In this document: positions 9,788-17,529 of the stretch, in pieces
How positions within the stretch are numbered: the first letter of the stretch is position 1
Layout of the letters: each line of letters opens with the position of its first letter
Assembly: GCF_012912105.1 (NCBI RefSeq)
Contig: NZ_QMEA01000031.1
Span: 1-52,662 of the forward strand
Origin: Brasilonema sp. UFV-L1
GTDB lineage: Bacteria; Cyanobacteriota; Cyanobacteriia; Cyanobacteriales; Nostocaceae
Reading direction: 5' to 3'
Length of the DNA stretch: 52,662 nt
Notes under the pieces: generated by a model
The model's input: only the letters and a program-made list of their open reading frames with translations
What the model was told of the DNA's origin: nothing
Databases searched by the model: none
Position numbers and translations under genes: made by a program

Positions 9788-9838
9788 ATGTACTTGGAAA
9801 ATTCTGGTGCATGTGCAACCCAGTTTTTCCAAGTACAT
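9788..9838 (-). terminator. Long hairpin between RTX gene and export genes
   Basis: Inverted repeat ATGTACTTGGAAAA (9788-9801) with TTTTCCAAGTACAT (9825-9838), a perfect 14-bp stem with a loop of 23 bases that can pair further. There is no T-run after it on the minus strand, so it may be an mRNA stabiliser or a partial terminator that keeps exporter expression below RTX expression. Function is inference. Confidence 0.45.
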
Positions 9839-9849
9839 CTTGCCTATTT

Positions 9850-11145
9850 TTAGCCTAGAAAATCTGTCTGTGTGATCTGTACGCCAATTACGGTCGCTAG
9901 GATTTCAGTAGTTTCAGTAAGTCTGATGACAGAATTACTACCATTTGCAGTGATTGTTACCAGACCAAAATCAAAGTCCAAGAAGTCTTCTCCTTTCACA
10001 AAGCCTTGTATTCTATCGCCTTGAGGAGCAGTCACTGGTGGTTCACCAGGATCTGCTGGTTCATATCCTGTGTCTTCTAACACATAGATGTCAATGCCAG
10101 CCCCGCCAATAAGGGTGTCGCCTGCGACTTGACCTTCAAGGTCTGATCCGCCAAAGAGGGTGTCATTTCCAGGGCCGCCTACGAGGCTATCAGCGCCGGC
10201 TCCACCATCAAGATAGTCATCGCCAGCTCCGCCAAGCAGGGTGTCATTGCCAGCGAGACTGCTAGTTCCACTGTCACCTCTGATAGTATCGTTGCCACCT
10301 GCACCATTGAGGTTGTCAGCGCCTTCTCCACCATCAATAAAGTCACCTTCAGTGCCGCCAGTGATGTTCTCTGTACCAGCTCCACCTAAAAGCGTGCTAG
10401 GACCGGCTCCCCCATCAAGAACGTCATTGCCGTCCCCGCCATCGAGGGTATCAGCACCGTCTCCGCCTTGGAGAATGTCATCACCGGCAAAGCCAAAGAG
10501 TATGTCATCTCCAGCTCCGCCTACGAGAGAGTCATTTCCACCGCCGCTTAAGCTGTCAGCATCGCCTTCAAGGGTGTCATTGCCATCTCCTCCGACGAGG
10601 GTATCAGCACCAGCCGTGCCTAAGGTGTCATCGCCCGAAAGGAAGTCATTGCCAGCTAAGCCATCTAGAAAGTCATTGCCTGCTCCGCCTTCTAAAGTGT
10701 CACCCTCAGTAACACTAGGGCTACCAACCAGCGAGTCATTGCCAGCATCGCCGTAGAGTTCGCTCTTACCATTAGAGTTATTCGCAAATGTCAGAGTGTC
10801 ATTGCCAGCTCCACCCAACAAAGTATCCTCGAAGCCACCAAAGAGCAAGTCAGGACCATCACCACCTTCAAGGAGGTCTTTGCCATCAAGAGCATCGCTC
10901 TCGTTCTGCCCCCCATAGAGGGTGTCAGCACCAGCCTCACCATACAGGGAGTCCTCACCTGCATCCCCAAATAGTCTGTCAGCACCAGCTCCACCAAATA
11001 GAGTGTCCTTATCTTCCCCACCTAGAAGCAGGTCATTACCGTTTAAGCCCGATAGAATGTCCTCTTTGGCAAAGCCGCGTAGCGTGTCAGCATTATTAGT
11101 ACCAGTAAGGGTATCAGACTCTGCTGTTCCATTTATGACTGCCAT
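9850..11145 (-). CDS. RTX-type calcium-binding repeat protein 1
   Basis: A 431-residue acidic, glycine-rich protein composed almost entirely of nonapeptide RTX repeats (pattern GGxGxDxLx), for example GGAGADRLFGDAGEDSLYGE. The repeats fold into a parallel beta-roll when they bind Ca2+ outside the cell. The last 70 residues or so lack repeats and likely carry the C-terminal uncleaved secretion signal for type I export. There is no recognisable catalytic domain, so it may be structural, for instance part of the envelope or sheath. An AAGGA site lies 8 bases before the ATG. It sits just upstream of the isomerase-exporter-adaptor genes, which presumably secrete it. Confidence 0.93.
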   Translation of the reverse strand: MAVINGTAESDTLTGTNNADTLRGFAKEDILSGLNGNDLLLGGEDKDTLFGGAGADRLFGDAGEDSLYGEAGADTLYGGQNESDALDGKDLLEGGDGPDLLFGGFEDTLLGGAGNDTLTFANNSNGKSELYGDAGNDSLVGSPSVTEGDTLEGGAGNDFLDGLAGNDFLSGDDTLGTAGADTLVGGDGNDTLEGDADSLSGGGNDSLVGGAGDDILFGFAGDDILQGGDGADTLDGGDGNDVLDGGAGPSTLLGGAGTENITGGTEGDFIDGGEGADNLNGAGGNDTIRGDSGTSSLAGNDTLLGGAGDDYLDGGAGADSLVGGPGNDTLFGGSDLEGQVAGDTLIGGAGIDIYVLEDTGYEPADPGEPPVTAPQGDRIQGFVKGEDFLDFDFGLVTITANGSNSVIRLTETTEILATVIGVQITQTDFLG

Positions 11146-11243
11146 AATTTAAATCCTTGTTTTCAAAACACAATTTTGCTAATTAACTTGAACGTGCTAG
11201 ATGCACGATACAAAATCAGTTGTTGCATACAACTCTCACCCCC

Positions 11244-11269
11244 CCCTCTGCCAAGTTTGGCAGAGGGGT
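11244..11269. terminator. Hairpin between the two RTX genes
   Basis: CCCCTCTGCCAA followed by TTGGCAGAGGGG gives a near-perfect 11-12 bp GC-rich stem with a minimal loop in the 217-bp gap between the RTX genes. No T-run on the minus strand, so it is a possible processing or attenuation site rather than a classic terminator. Confidence 0.4.
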
Positions 11270-11362
11270 GACGGATATGGGGTGAGGAAATCAAAATCAT
11301 TAAACATACTCCGTATCACCTCATGATTAGGCATTTACAAACCGTATCTTCTTGCTAATAGT

Positions 11363-12442
11363 TCAAATGACAATAATGTCACTTGTGGTCAGGGAAGGAT
11401 TGTTAGATAGTCTTGCCAGCTCTACTTGTGAAGTACTACCTGTACCATCTACGTCAAAGTACAGGACACCAATGCTGGTGTCATAGATAAAGCGATCTGA
11501 AGAATCGTTCGCAACTGAACCATAGTGAAACTGAGCAGCTGTAATTGGACTACCTGCTGTTAGCCCACCACCGAAACCAGCAGCAGAGACAAGGAAAGCA
11601 TCATTATTACCACTGACATTAGAAAAATCTGTGATGATGTCAATGCCTTCAGTTGAGCTATTGAAGACAAACCTGTCGTTACCAGCACCTCCGGTTAGGG
11701 TATCACTACCCGAACCACCAATAATCGTATCACCGCCAGTTCCGCCATTGATAATGTCATTGTCCTCTCCACCATCAAGACGGTCATTACCGTCTTGGCC
11801 ATCTAGGAAGTCATTGCCCAAGCCACCAAAGAGTGAGTCAATATCCGCTCCGCCATTCAGGGAGTCATTACCTTCCCCACCAAGGAGGGAGTCAGCGCCA
11901 GCCCCGCCCACGAGGGTGTCATCGCCAGACCAGGCATCAATCGTATCATTACCATCCCCACCATCAAGGAAGTCATTACCAAACTCGGCATCAGTGATGC
12001 CACCGCCATCACTGACGAACCCACCCAGGGAGTCATCGCCAGCCCTCCCATAAAGGATGTCATCGCCTTCCTGACCAAACAGGGTGTCATTGTTAGCCCC
12101 GCCATCTAGGAAGTCATTACCGTTGGCACCATCAAGAAAGTCATTACCACCGTTGCCATACAGGGTATCATCGCCGTCCTCGCCATAGGCGAAATCGTTG
12201 TCAGCACCACCATACAAGATGTCATTAGCATCTCCACCATAAAGAGAGTCAATGCCAGCCCCGCCATCAAGGGTGTCAGGACCGTCGTCGCCCAAGATAA
12301 AGTCATTGTCACCCTCGCCATAAACTAAGTCAGCGCCATCCTGACCATCAAGGGTGTCATTGCCAGCTCTGCCATAGATGGTGTCATCGCCAGAACTACC
12401 TATGATATTGTCGGGAGCTGATGTTCCAGTGAATAGAGGCAT
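11363..12442 (-). CDS. RTX-type calcium-binding repeat protein 2
   Basis: A 359-residue RTX protein, paralogous to the neighbouring one. GGxGxDxLx repeats fill residues about 10-265. A repeat-free C-terminal domain of about 90 residues follows (beginning NDRFVFNSSTEGIDIITDFS, ending LSNNPSLTTSDIIVI), like the C-terminal secretion domains of many cyanobacterial RTX proteins. The RBS is AAAGG, 8 bases before the ATG. The flanking non-coding sequence (11160-11362) is clearly related to that at 12450-12654, which shows that the locus grew by tandem duplication. Likely exported by the adjacent type I system; no enzymatic domain is present. Confidence 0.93.
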   Translation of the reverse strand: MPLFTGTSAPDNIIGSSGDDTIYGRAGNDTLDGQDGADLVYGEGDNDFILGDDGPDTLDGGAGIDSLYGGDANDILYGGADNDFAYGEDGDDTLYGNGGNDFLDGANGNDFLDGGANNDTLFGQEGDDILYGRAGDDSLGGFVSDGGGITDAEFGNDFLDGGDGNDTIDAWSGDDTLVGGAGADSLLGGEGNDSLNGGADIDSLFGGLGNDFLDGQDGNDRLDGGEDNDIINGGTGGDTIIGGSGSDTLTGGAGNDRFVFNSSTEGIDIITDFSNVSGNNDAFLVSAAGFGGGLTAGSPITAAQFHYGSVANDSSDRFIYDTSIGVLYFDVDGTGSTSQVELARLSNNPSLTTSDIIVI

Positions 12443-12654
12443 ATTTTTTACCTTTGTTTGTTTTCAAAACAGAATTTTGCTGTCTAACCTGAAAGTGCTT
12501 GTTGTTTTTTGCAACTCTCACCTCTTCCCTTCTCTCAAGTTCCGGAAAGGGGTGCAGGACGCAGAGTGAGAAAATATAAGAAATCATCAAACATATTCCG
12601 TATCACCTCATGATTAAGCATTTACAAACCGTGTCTTCTTGCTGATAGTTCAAT

Positions 12655-12888
12655 TGACTTTAAAGTCAATTGTGGTCAGGGAAGGATTGTTAGACAGTCT
12701 TGCCAGTTCTATCTCAGAAGTACTACCTGTACCATCTATGTCAAACTACAGGAATCGCCTCGCCAACGCCGGGTGTTATTGCCGAGACCCCCATTGAGCC
12801 AGTCATTGCAAGCCTTGCCATCAATGAAGTCACTTTCGACCTCGCCAAGGAAGGTGTTATTGTTGTTGGTTCCAATAATAGTGCTCAT
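12655..12888 (-). pseudogene. RTX protein relic with internal deletion and frameshift
   Basis: Start at ATG 12888 behind an AAAGG site. It reads MSTIIGTNNNNTFLGEVESD and an RTX-like stretch (FIDGKACNDWLNGGLGNN), then stops after 48 codons. Immediately beyond, in another frame, the DNA encodes FDIDGTGSTSEIELARLSNN, which matches the C-terminus of RTX protein 2 (FDVDGTGSTSQVELARLSNN). The body of repeats between start and end has been deleted. Downstream, 12450-12654 resembles the spacer after RTX protein 2's paralogue. This is a clear relic of a third array member. Confidence 0.85.
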
Positions 12889-13031
12889 ATATACCTTTGT
12901 CTCCTGGCTTGACACTTAATTGAGCACACCATTACCCGGCAGTGCGATCGCCCAATGGGCCCGCACTTCGTGCGATCGCCGTGGTCATCAAACAGGGTAT
13001 TATTGCCTTCCAAGCTATAGGTTACGGTCAT
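12885..13031 (-). pseudogene. Second RTX relic with a HIP1-bounded repeat inside
   Basis: A 48-codon frame beginning MTVTYSLEGNNTLFDDHGDR, which resembles one RTX repeat, before running into non-RTX sequence. That sequence contains two GCGATCGC octamers (12944-12951 and 12972-12979) flanking a palindromic insert. The stop overlaps the next relic's ATG. Probably the start of a fourth RTX gene, degraded by deletion and repeat insertion; the homology call rests on a short segment. Confidence 0.5.
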
Positions 13032-14155
13032 TGCAGTTCGCAGAAAAGAAAAACAAAAAAAAGAATTTAGTTTTTTGGATATGATTGTTATTTGTTCTAG
13101 AAGTCTGCTAGACTTATGCTAAATGCACAAGCTTGTCCGCACTAGCGCTCATCTCTGTAGCGCTCAATGCGACGAATGCGACATCTACCACTTGTAAAAG
13201 CAAAGCCAAACAATCAGGCTAACAGCTCTGATTTGCACACAAGAGCAATAAATGACGACTTGCACAAATCTTAATAGAAAACCAGAAGCAAGCTCTCCAG
13301 CATTGTCCCCCTTTGTTTAATGGGAATGCTGTGAGCAAATCAATTAGCTCTGAAACAACACTGGAATTAGGAGTTATATGGGACGCTGCATGTGGGTTTG
13401 TGTAAGCACTTGACATAGAAAATTCATCATCCATTAAAATCTGGGAAAAAAGTAATGGTGAATTAAAAATGCGTAATTCTTGTTACTTATTTCGGTTTGT
13501 AATTTCTCTTTTCTCTCAAAGAAGACAACTATCTTTGCCTTTGCCCTATAGAGTAAGAGGTTTTAATTTCTCACAAGTGTAGGTTTTTGATAACAGGTGT
13601 AGGTTTTTGATAAATTAAGTTCTCTTCCTCTACAGAGAATACAACTATCTTCGTGATCTGACAATAGGGTTTCCAATCCCTCAACCTCTTCATAAGTGTA
13701 GGTTTTTTACAACCGAGTGAATAATAACTCTCAAATGAATGAGAAAATTGCTATTTCATCTGTTACCTTCCTCTAATTACTATCCAAATTTCTTAGTTTC
13801 AGGTTTCAATATAAAAAACCTACACTTGTCAGTTTTCACTGCTGTGAGCACCTAGAAAAACCTATAGAATAAAGATTTTAGTTTTCTATAAAGAATTAAT
13901 AAGAAGCTAGGACTATACGTAGCGCGTGACTAGGGACTGCCAAAAAATAAATCATCCAATCTTAATTTGTAGCAACAGTCCACCACTTCTTCTAAAATAC
14001 AAGGGTGCGTTAACGGAGTCACGCACGATGCTGCTCTCATCTGTTACGGTGCTTAGCCAATAGCCAAAGAATAATCTATCGTTTGCTGCAACTTTCTTCT
14101 TATAAGAATGATTATTATTCTGATTTGAAGAACCGATGAATTAATTTTTTGAGAT
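13032..14155. other. Long intergenic region with degenerate tandem repeats, no convincing gene
   Basis: No supported coding sequence. A 71-codon minus-strand frame (13219-13434) starts without a ribosome binding site and is judged doubtful. The region contains the repeat cluster at 13500-13830 (described separately), and AT-rich spacer around 13830-14155. It separates the minus-strand RTX block from the plus-strand glycan cluster, so promoters for both are expected in or near it, but none can be placed with confidence. Confidence 0.45.
13500..13830. repeat. Imperfect tandem/inverted repeat cluster with IS-end-like motif
   Basis: The motif AAGTGTAGGTTTTT occurs at 13575, in variant form AGGTGTAGGTTTTT at 13595 (20-bp period), again at 13694, and inverted at 13813-13826. 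The sequences preceding the first and third copies also resemble each other (both contain ACAACTATCTT), so a unit of about 100 bp is duplicated. The motif is close to the terminal inverted repeat of the insertion sequence at 19263 (ACAGGCGTAGGTTTTTTA). The cluster may be the remnant of a non-autonomous relative of that IS. Confidence 0.55.
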
Positions 14156-14331
14156 AATTTATGGGCGTTGCTGAATTTAGGGATGATTTGTCATTCTGAA
14201 CGGAACGCAGCGTAGCGGTTCCTCTTAGGAACTAGTGCAGTGAAGAATCTCGACAGATGCTTCGTTTCGCTTCGCTGCACTCAGCATGACAAAATGGAAT
14301 TCATCCCGCATTTATGCAACGCCAATTTATG
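14156..14331. mobile_element. 160-bp MITE with 8-bp target site duplication
   Basis: Element 14164-14323 begins GGCGTTGCTGAATTTAGGGA and ends with the imperfect inverse (GGCGTTGCATAAATGCGGGA on the other strand). It is flanked by the direct repeat AATTTATG at 14156-14163 and 14324-14331, a clean 8-bp target duplication. Inside is a second inverted pair (TGTCATTCTGA ... TCAGCATGACA), so the element is nested or composite. No coding capacity. It would need a transposase supplied in trans; the parent family is not identified. Confidence 0.8.
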
Positions 14332-14972
14332 TTTTGGGAGTCCCCCAATGTAGAGAGTTTTCAACACCCAATAGCTAATGAGAAAATTTTCATGAGAAGC
14401 TTCTCATAAAAAGTTCATAAAGAACTCACAAATATTAGTCAAACTGTATGGTGAGTCAAGGGTCAAGACTAATACTGAACGATGCTCCAGCAGGAAGGGC
14501 TTACCATTGGCGATCGCCCGTTAAGTCGCAATGAACCTATAGTTCATTAGGAACGCTCCACGGGTAGTGATTGCCACCGGTTATAAATGAAACAAGTCAA
14601 ATCCTGTTTCCTTCAACTCCTGCTGCTGTATTTCTTGAAAACACACCTAAGAAAGCAGGGGAAGCAGAGGAAGCAAGGGGAGTGCTTTCTTTTATGCTTA
14701 ACGAAGCACCCCGCTATGTATCAGGCTTGACATAAGAGGTTTGACTTGTGCAGAGATGATCAAGTGTGGTGCAAATACCTTTTTAGCAACGTCAAGTCAT
14801 TAGATATCTCGGAAAACTCATTTAAAACTCTTACGCTGTCTGGGTTAACGTTTGATTTCTGGAGACGTTTATTAGTTATCAGTTACTAGTCAGTGGTGAT
14901 TAATTTGGACAAATGACACAGACGCCCGGAGAGTCGGACAAAACAACCAAAAACTAACAAAGGACATTAGCG
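14332..14972. promoter_or_regulatory. Leader region of glycan cluster with clustered palindromes
   Basis: A 640-bp region ahead of the first glycosyltransferase gene with no ORF. Three adjacent dyads are seen: ATGAGAAAATTTTCAT (14378-14393, imperfect), ATGAGAAGCTTCTCAT (14392-14407, perfect 16-bp palindrome) and AGTTC-ATAAA-GAACT (14412-14426). These may be operators or attenuator hairpins. A purine-rich tract follows near 14655-14685. The link to regulation is inference from location only. Confidence 0.4.
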
Positions 14973-16223
14973 ATGCGACTGCTGGTTTATTCCCATGACG
15001 CATACGGACTCGGCAACATTCGCAGAATGTTAGCTATCTGCGAACACCTGCTGAGTGAAATTCCGCAACTTTCAATTTTGTTGCTGTCTGGTTCACCTAT
15101 GCTTCAAGGCTTTCGGATGCCTAGAGGACTTGATTATATCAAACTTCCCTGTCTCAACCGGGGCGAAACGGGGGAGGTTGCAGTAAAATTTCTTGGCATG
15201 GGCATTGATGAAACCGTCAAGCTGCGATCAGAATTAATCTTATCAGCAGCAGTTAACTTTCAACCTGACTTGTTCTTAGTGGACAAAAAGCCCTACGGTC
15301 TAAAACACGAGTTGACCGATACCTTAAATTATTTACAGACAGAACTGCCAGAAAGCAAAATAGTTCTGCTGTTACGAGATATTCTTGACAGTCCAGAAAA
15401 AACCATCGCTGAGTGGCAGAAACAGGGCTACTGCGAAGCTATTGAGAAGTTTTACCACCAGTTGTTGATAGTCGGAACACCAGAAGTTTTTGATATTGCT
15501 AAAGAATATCAATTTTCGCAAGTCGTTGCACAGAAAGTACGCTACTGCGGCTATATACGCCGCCAACCGGGACATAAGAGCAAAAACAACATCAGGGAAG
15601 AGTTGCAATTATCACCACAGGAACGCTTAATTTTGGTGACTCCCGGTGGTGGTGAAGATGGTTATGAGTTAGTAGATGCTTATCTGTCAGCTATAGCACT
15701 GTTACCAGTACAACACCACTTTAAAAGTTTAATCATTTGTGGACCAGAAATGCCTGCACAGCAACAACAACTTGTGTATCAGGCAGCACAAAGTAATTCT
15801 CAAGTTCAGATTGGGGAATTTACAGACGATTTAATGAGCTATATACAGGCAGCAGATGTGGTGGTATCGATGGCTGGTTACAACACTGTCTGTGAAATTT
15901 TGTCGGCAGCTAAACCAGCTGTCATTGTACCACGTTGCAAGCCATCAAAAGAACAGTTGATAAGAGCTGAAAGAATGGGAAGTCTGGGTTTATTTAAAGC
16001 TATTCACCCAGAGAAGATGAATCCAAAAAGTTTGCTCAATGCGCTGTTAAGTCAGTTAGAGCAACAGCAGTATCAACGAAACTTTAACTTGGATATGAAC
16101 GGTTTCTTTCGTGTGAAAGACTACATTTTTATGCTACTGTGTCAAACAATTTGCAAACACCAACTCAGCAATTTTTTTCAAAAATCTTCCTCAAAACCAT
16201 CCTTAGTTTTTAGTCTTTTGTAA
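14973..16223 (+). CDS. Predicted glycosyltransferase, COG4671-like (GT-B, MurG-like)
   Basis: A 416-residue protein starting MRLLVYSHDAYGLGNIRRML; the glycine-rich HDAYGLGNIRR loop is typical of COG4671 glycosyltransferases related to MurG/GT28. The second half shows the donor-binding region: LVTPGGGEDGYELVDAYL, then MAGYNTVCEILSAAKPAVIV, where MAGYNT and the downstream acidic/Pro residues bind the nucleotide sugar. The last 40 residues (CKHQLSNFFQKSSSK) look unconserved. It starts the plus-strand cluster and is followed 29 bp later by a paralogue, so the two may act in succession on one acceptor. Product unknown. Confidence 0.82.
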   Translation: MRLLVYSHDAYGLGNIRRMLAICEHLLSEIPQLSILLLSGSPMLQGFRMPRGLDYIKLPCLNRGETGEVAVKFLGMGIDETVKLRSELILSAAVNFQPDLFLVDKKPYGLKHELTDTLNYLQTELPESKIVLLLRDILDSPEKTIAEWQKQGYCEAIEKFYHQLLIVGTPEVFDIAKEYQFSQVVAQKVRYCGYIRRQPGHKSKNNIREELQLSPQERLILVTPGGGEDGYELVDAYLSAIALLPVQHHFKSLIICGPEMPAQQQQLVYQAAQSNSQVQIGEFTDDLMSYIQAADVVVSMAGYNTVCEILSAAKPAVIVPRCKPSKEQLIRAERMGSLGLFKAIHPEKMNPKSLLNALLSQLEQQQYQRNFNLDMNGFFRVKDYIFMLLCQTICKHQLSNFFQKSSSKPSLVFSLL

Positions 16224-16252
16224 AAAAACTCATAATAACTAACAATAAAACA

Positions 16253-17455
16253 ATGAAAAAAATCATGTTTTACTGCCAATACCTAAGTGGTATGGGGCAT
16301 CTAGTCCGTAGTACGGAAATTGTACGTAGTTTGGTGAAAGAATTTCAAGTTTATTTTATCAATGGCGGTCCTACTATACAGGGTTTTGAAATGCCGTCTC
16401 AAGTGAAATTAATCAGACTCCCTGCACTGTGGTTAGAGGATGGAAAATTCACGGTTGGGAATCATTCATTAAGTGTAGAGCAAGTGAAAGAAATAAGAAA
16501 AAATCAACTCATAGAAGTGTTTGACCAGATACAACCCGATTGTTTAATTACTGAATTTTTCCCCTTTGGCAGACACAAGCTTTTCTTTGAGTTAATTCCT
16601 CTGGTTGAGCATATCAAATCTACAAGTCATACCACGAAAATTGCTTGTAGTTTGCGTGATGTCATCGGTAAAGAAAGTGAGCCTGGAGAAGAGGAAACTA
16701 TCTGTTATTTAATGAATCGGTATTTTGACTTACTACTGTTTCATTCTGACCCATTGTTTCAGAATTTTACAGAAACTTTTTCCAGACATCAAGACATCAA
16801 GAGCGAAATTACTCATACAGGATTTGTGACTCAATCCAACAGTCAAAATGTTTTTGATATGGAGGATTTATGGGATAAAAAAAATCCAAGTGCAGTCAAA
16901 ATCTTGGTAAGCATTGGTGGTGGCAGAATCGGATACGAGCTTTTAGAAACAGTTGTAGAAGCTAGCGAAATCCTTGAAAAAAGAATTCCTCATACTATCA
17001 AGATATTTACTGGTCCGTTTCTGCCTGAGGAAAAACTTATGAAATTAAAAGAAGCTGCTTTAAACCAAGCTAATATCTGCCTCGAAACGTATACTTCTCA
17101 ACTCCTTGATTATATGAAAACAGCAGATATCTCTATTAGTTTAAGTGGATATAACACAACCATGAATATTCTCAGCACAGGTGTTCGCGCCATCGTTGTT
17201 CCAATCGGTCACGACAATCAAGATAAAGAACAGTTGGTAAGAACTCAAAAGCTAGAAAAGTTAGGTATTGTTGATTGTATTCATCCCCAAGATTTGGTAG
17301 CATCTCATCTGGCAGATAAAATTCTTAGCTGTCTCAATAAAAAATCTGTTGTAGATAGTTCTCAAATGTTTGATCTCCAAGGTGCTCAGAAAACGACTAC
17401 TTTTCTCAAAAAGTTTCTTGCTCGTAAAGTTCCTGTGACAACCTGTGCTGTCTAA
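16253..17455 (+). CDS. Predicted glycosyltransferase, COG4671-like, second copy
   Basis: A 400-residue GT-B enzyme, a distant paralogue of the gene before it. The N-terminal loop is CQYLSGMGHLVRSTEIVRSL, the middle has LVSIGGGRIGYELLETVVEA and the donor site is SLSGYNTTMNILSTGVRAIV. No signal or membrane segments. It lies 29 bp after its paralogue and 74 bp before the ABC exporter, in the same orientation, so they are probably cotranscribed. The base composition is more AT-rich than its neighbours. A secondary-metabolite or glycolipid sugar transfer is plausible; substrate cannot be told. Confidence 0.82.
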   Translation: MKKIMFYCQYLSGMGHLVRSTEIVRSLVKEFQVYFINGGPTIQGFEMPSQVKLIRLPALWLEDGKFTVGNHSLSVEQVKEIRKNQLIEVFDQIQPDCLITEFFPFGRHKLFFELIPLVEHIKSTSHTTKIACSLRDVIGKESEPGEEETICYLMNRYFDLLLFHSDPLFQNFTETFSRHQDIKSEITHTGFVTQSNSQNVFDMEDLWDKKNPSAVKILVSIGGGRIGYELLETVVEASEILEKRIPHTIKIFTGPFLPEEKLMKLKEAALNQANICLETYTSQLLDYMKTADISISLSGYNTTMNILSTGVRAIVVPIGHDNQDKEQLVRTQKLEKLGIVDCIHPQDLVASHLADKILSCLNKKSVVDSSQMFDLQGAQKTTTFLKKFLARKVPVTTCAV

Positions 17456-17529
17456 ATATTAGCTAATGGGAAAAGCCATTCGCAATTAGCAAGTATTAGA
17501 TTCAAACATCACATAAGGAAGATAGGTTC

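Noticed and set aside
9850-12442. Many long overlapping frames on both strands inside the RTX genes (for example Pro/Ser-rich plus-strand frames near 10241-10756 and 11631-12053)
   Set aside because: They arise from the GC-rich nine-codon RTX repeats read in other frames; they are low-complexity and have no independent start signals.
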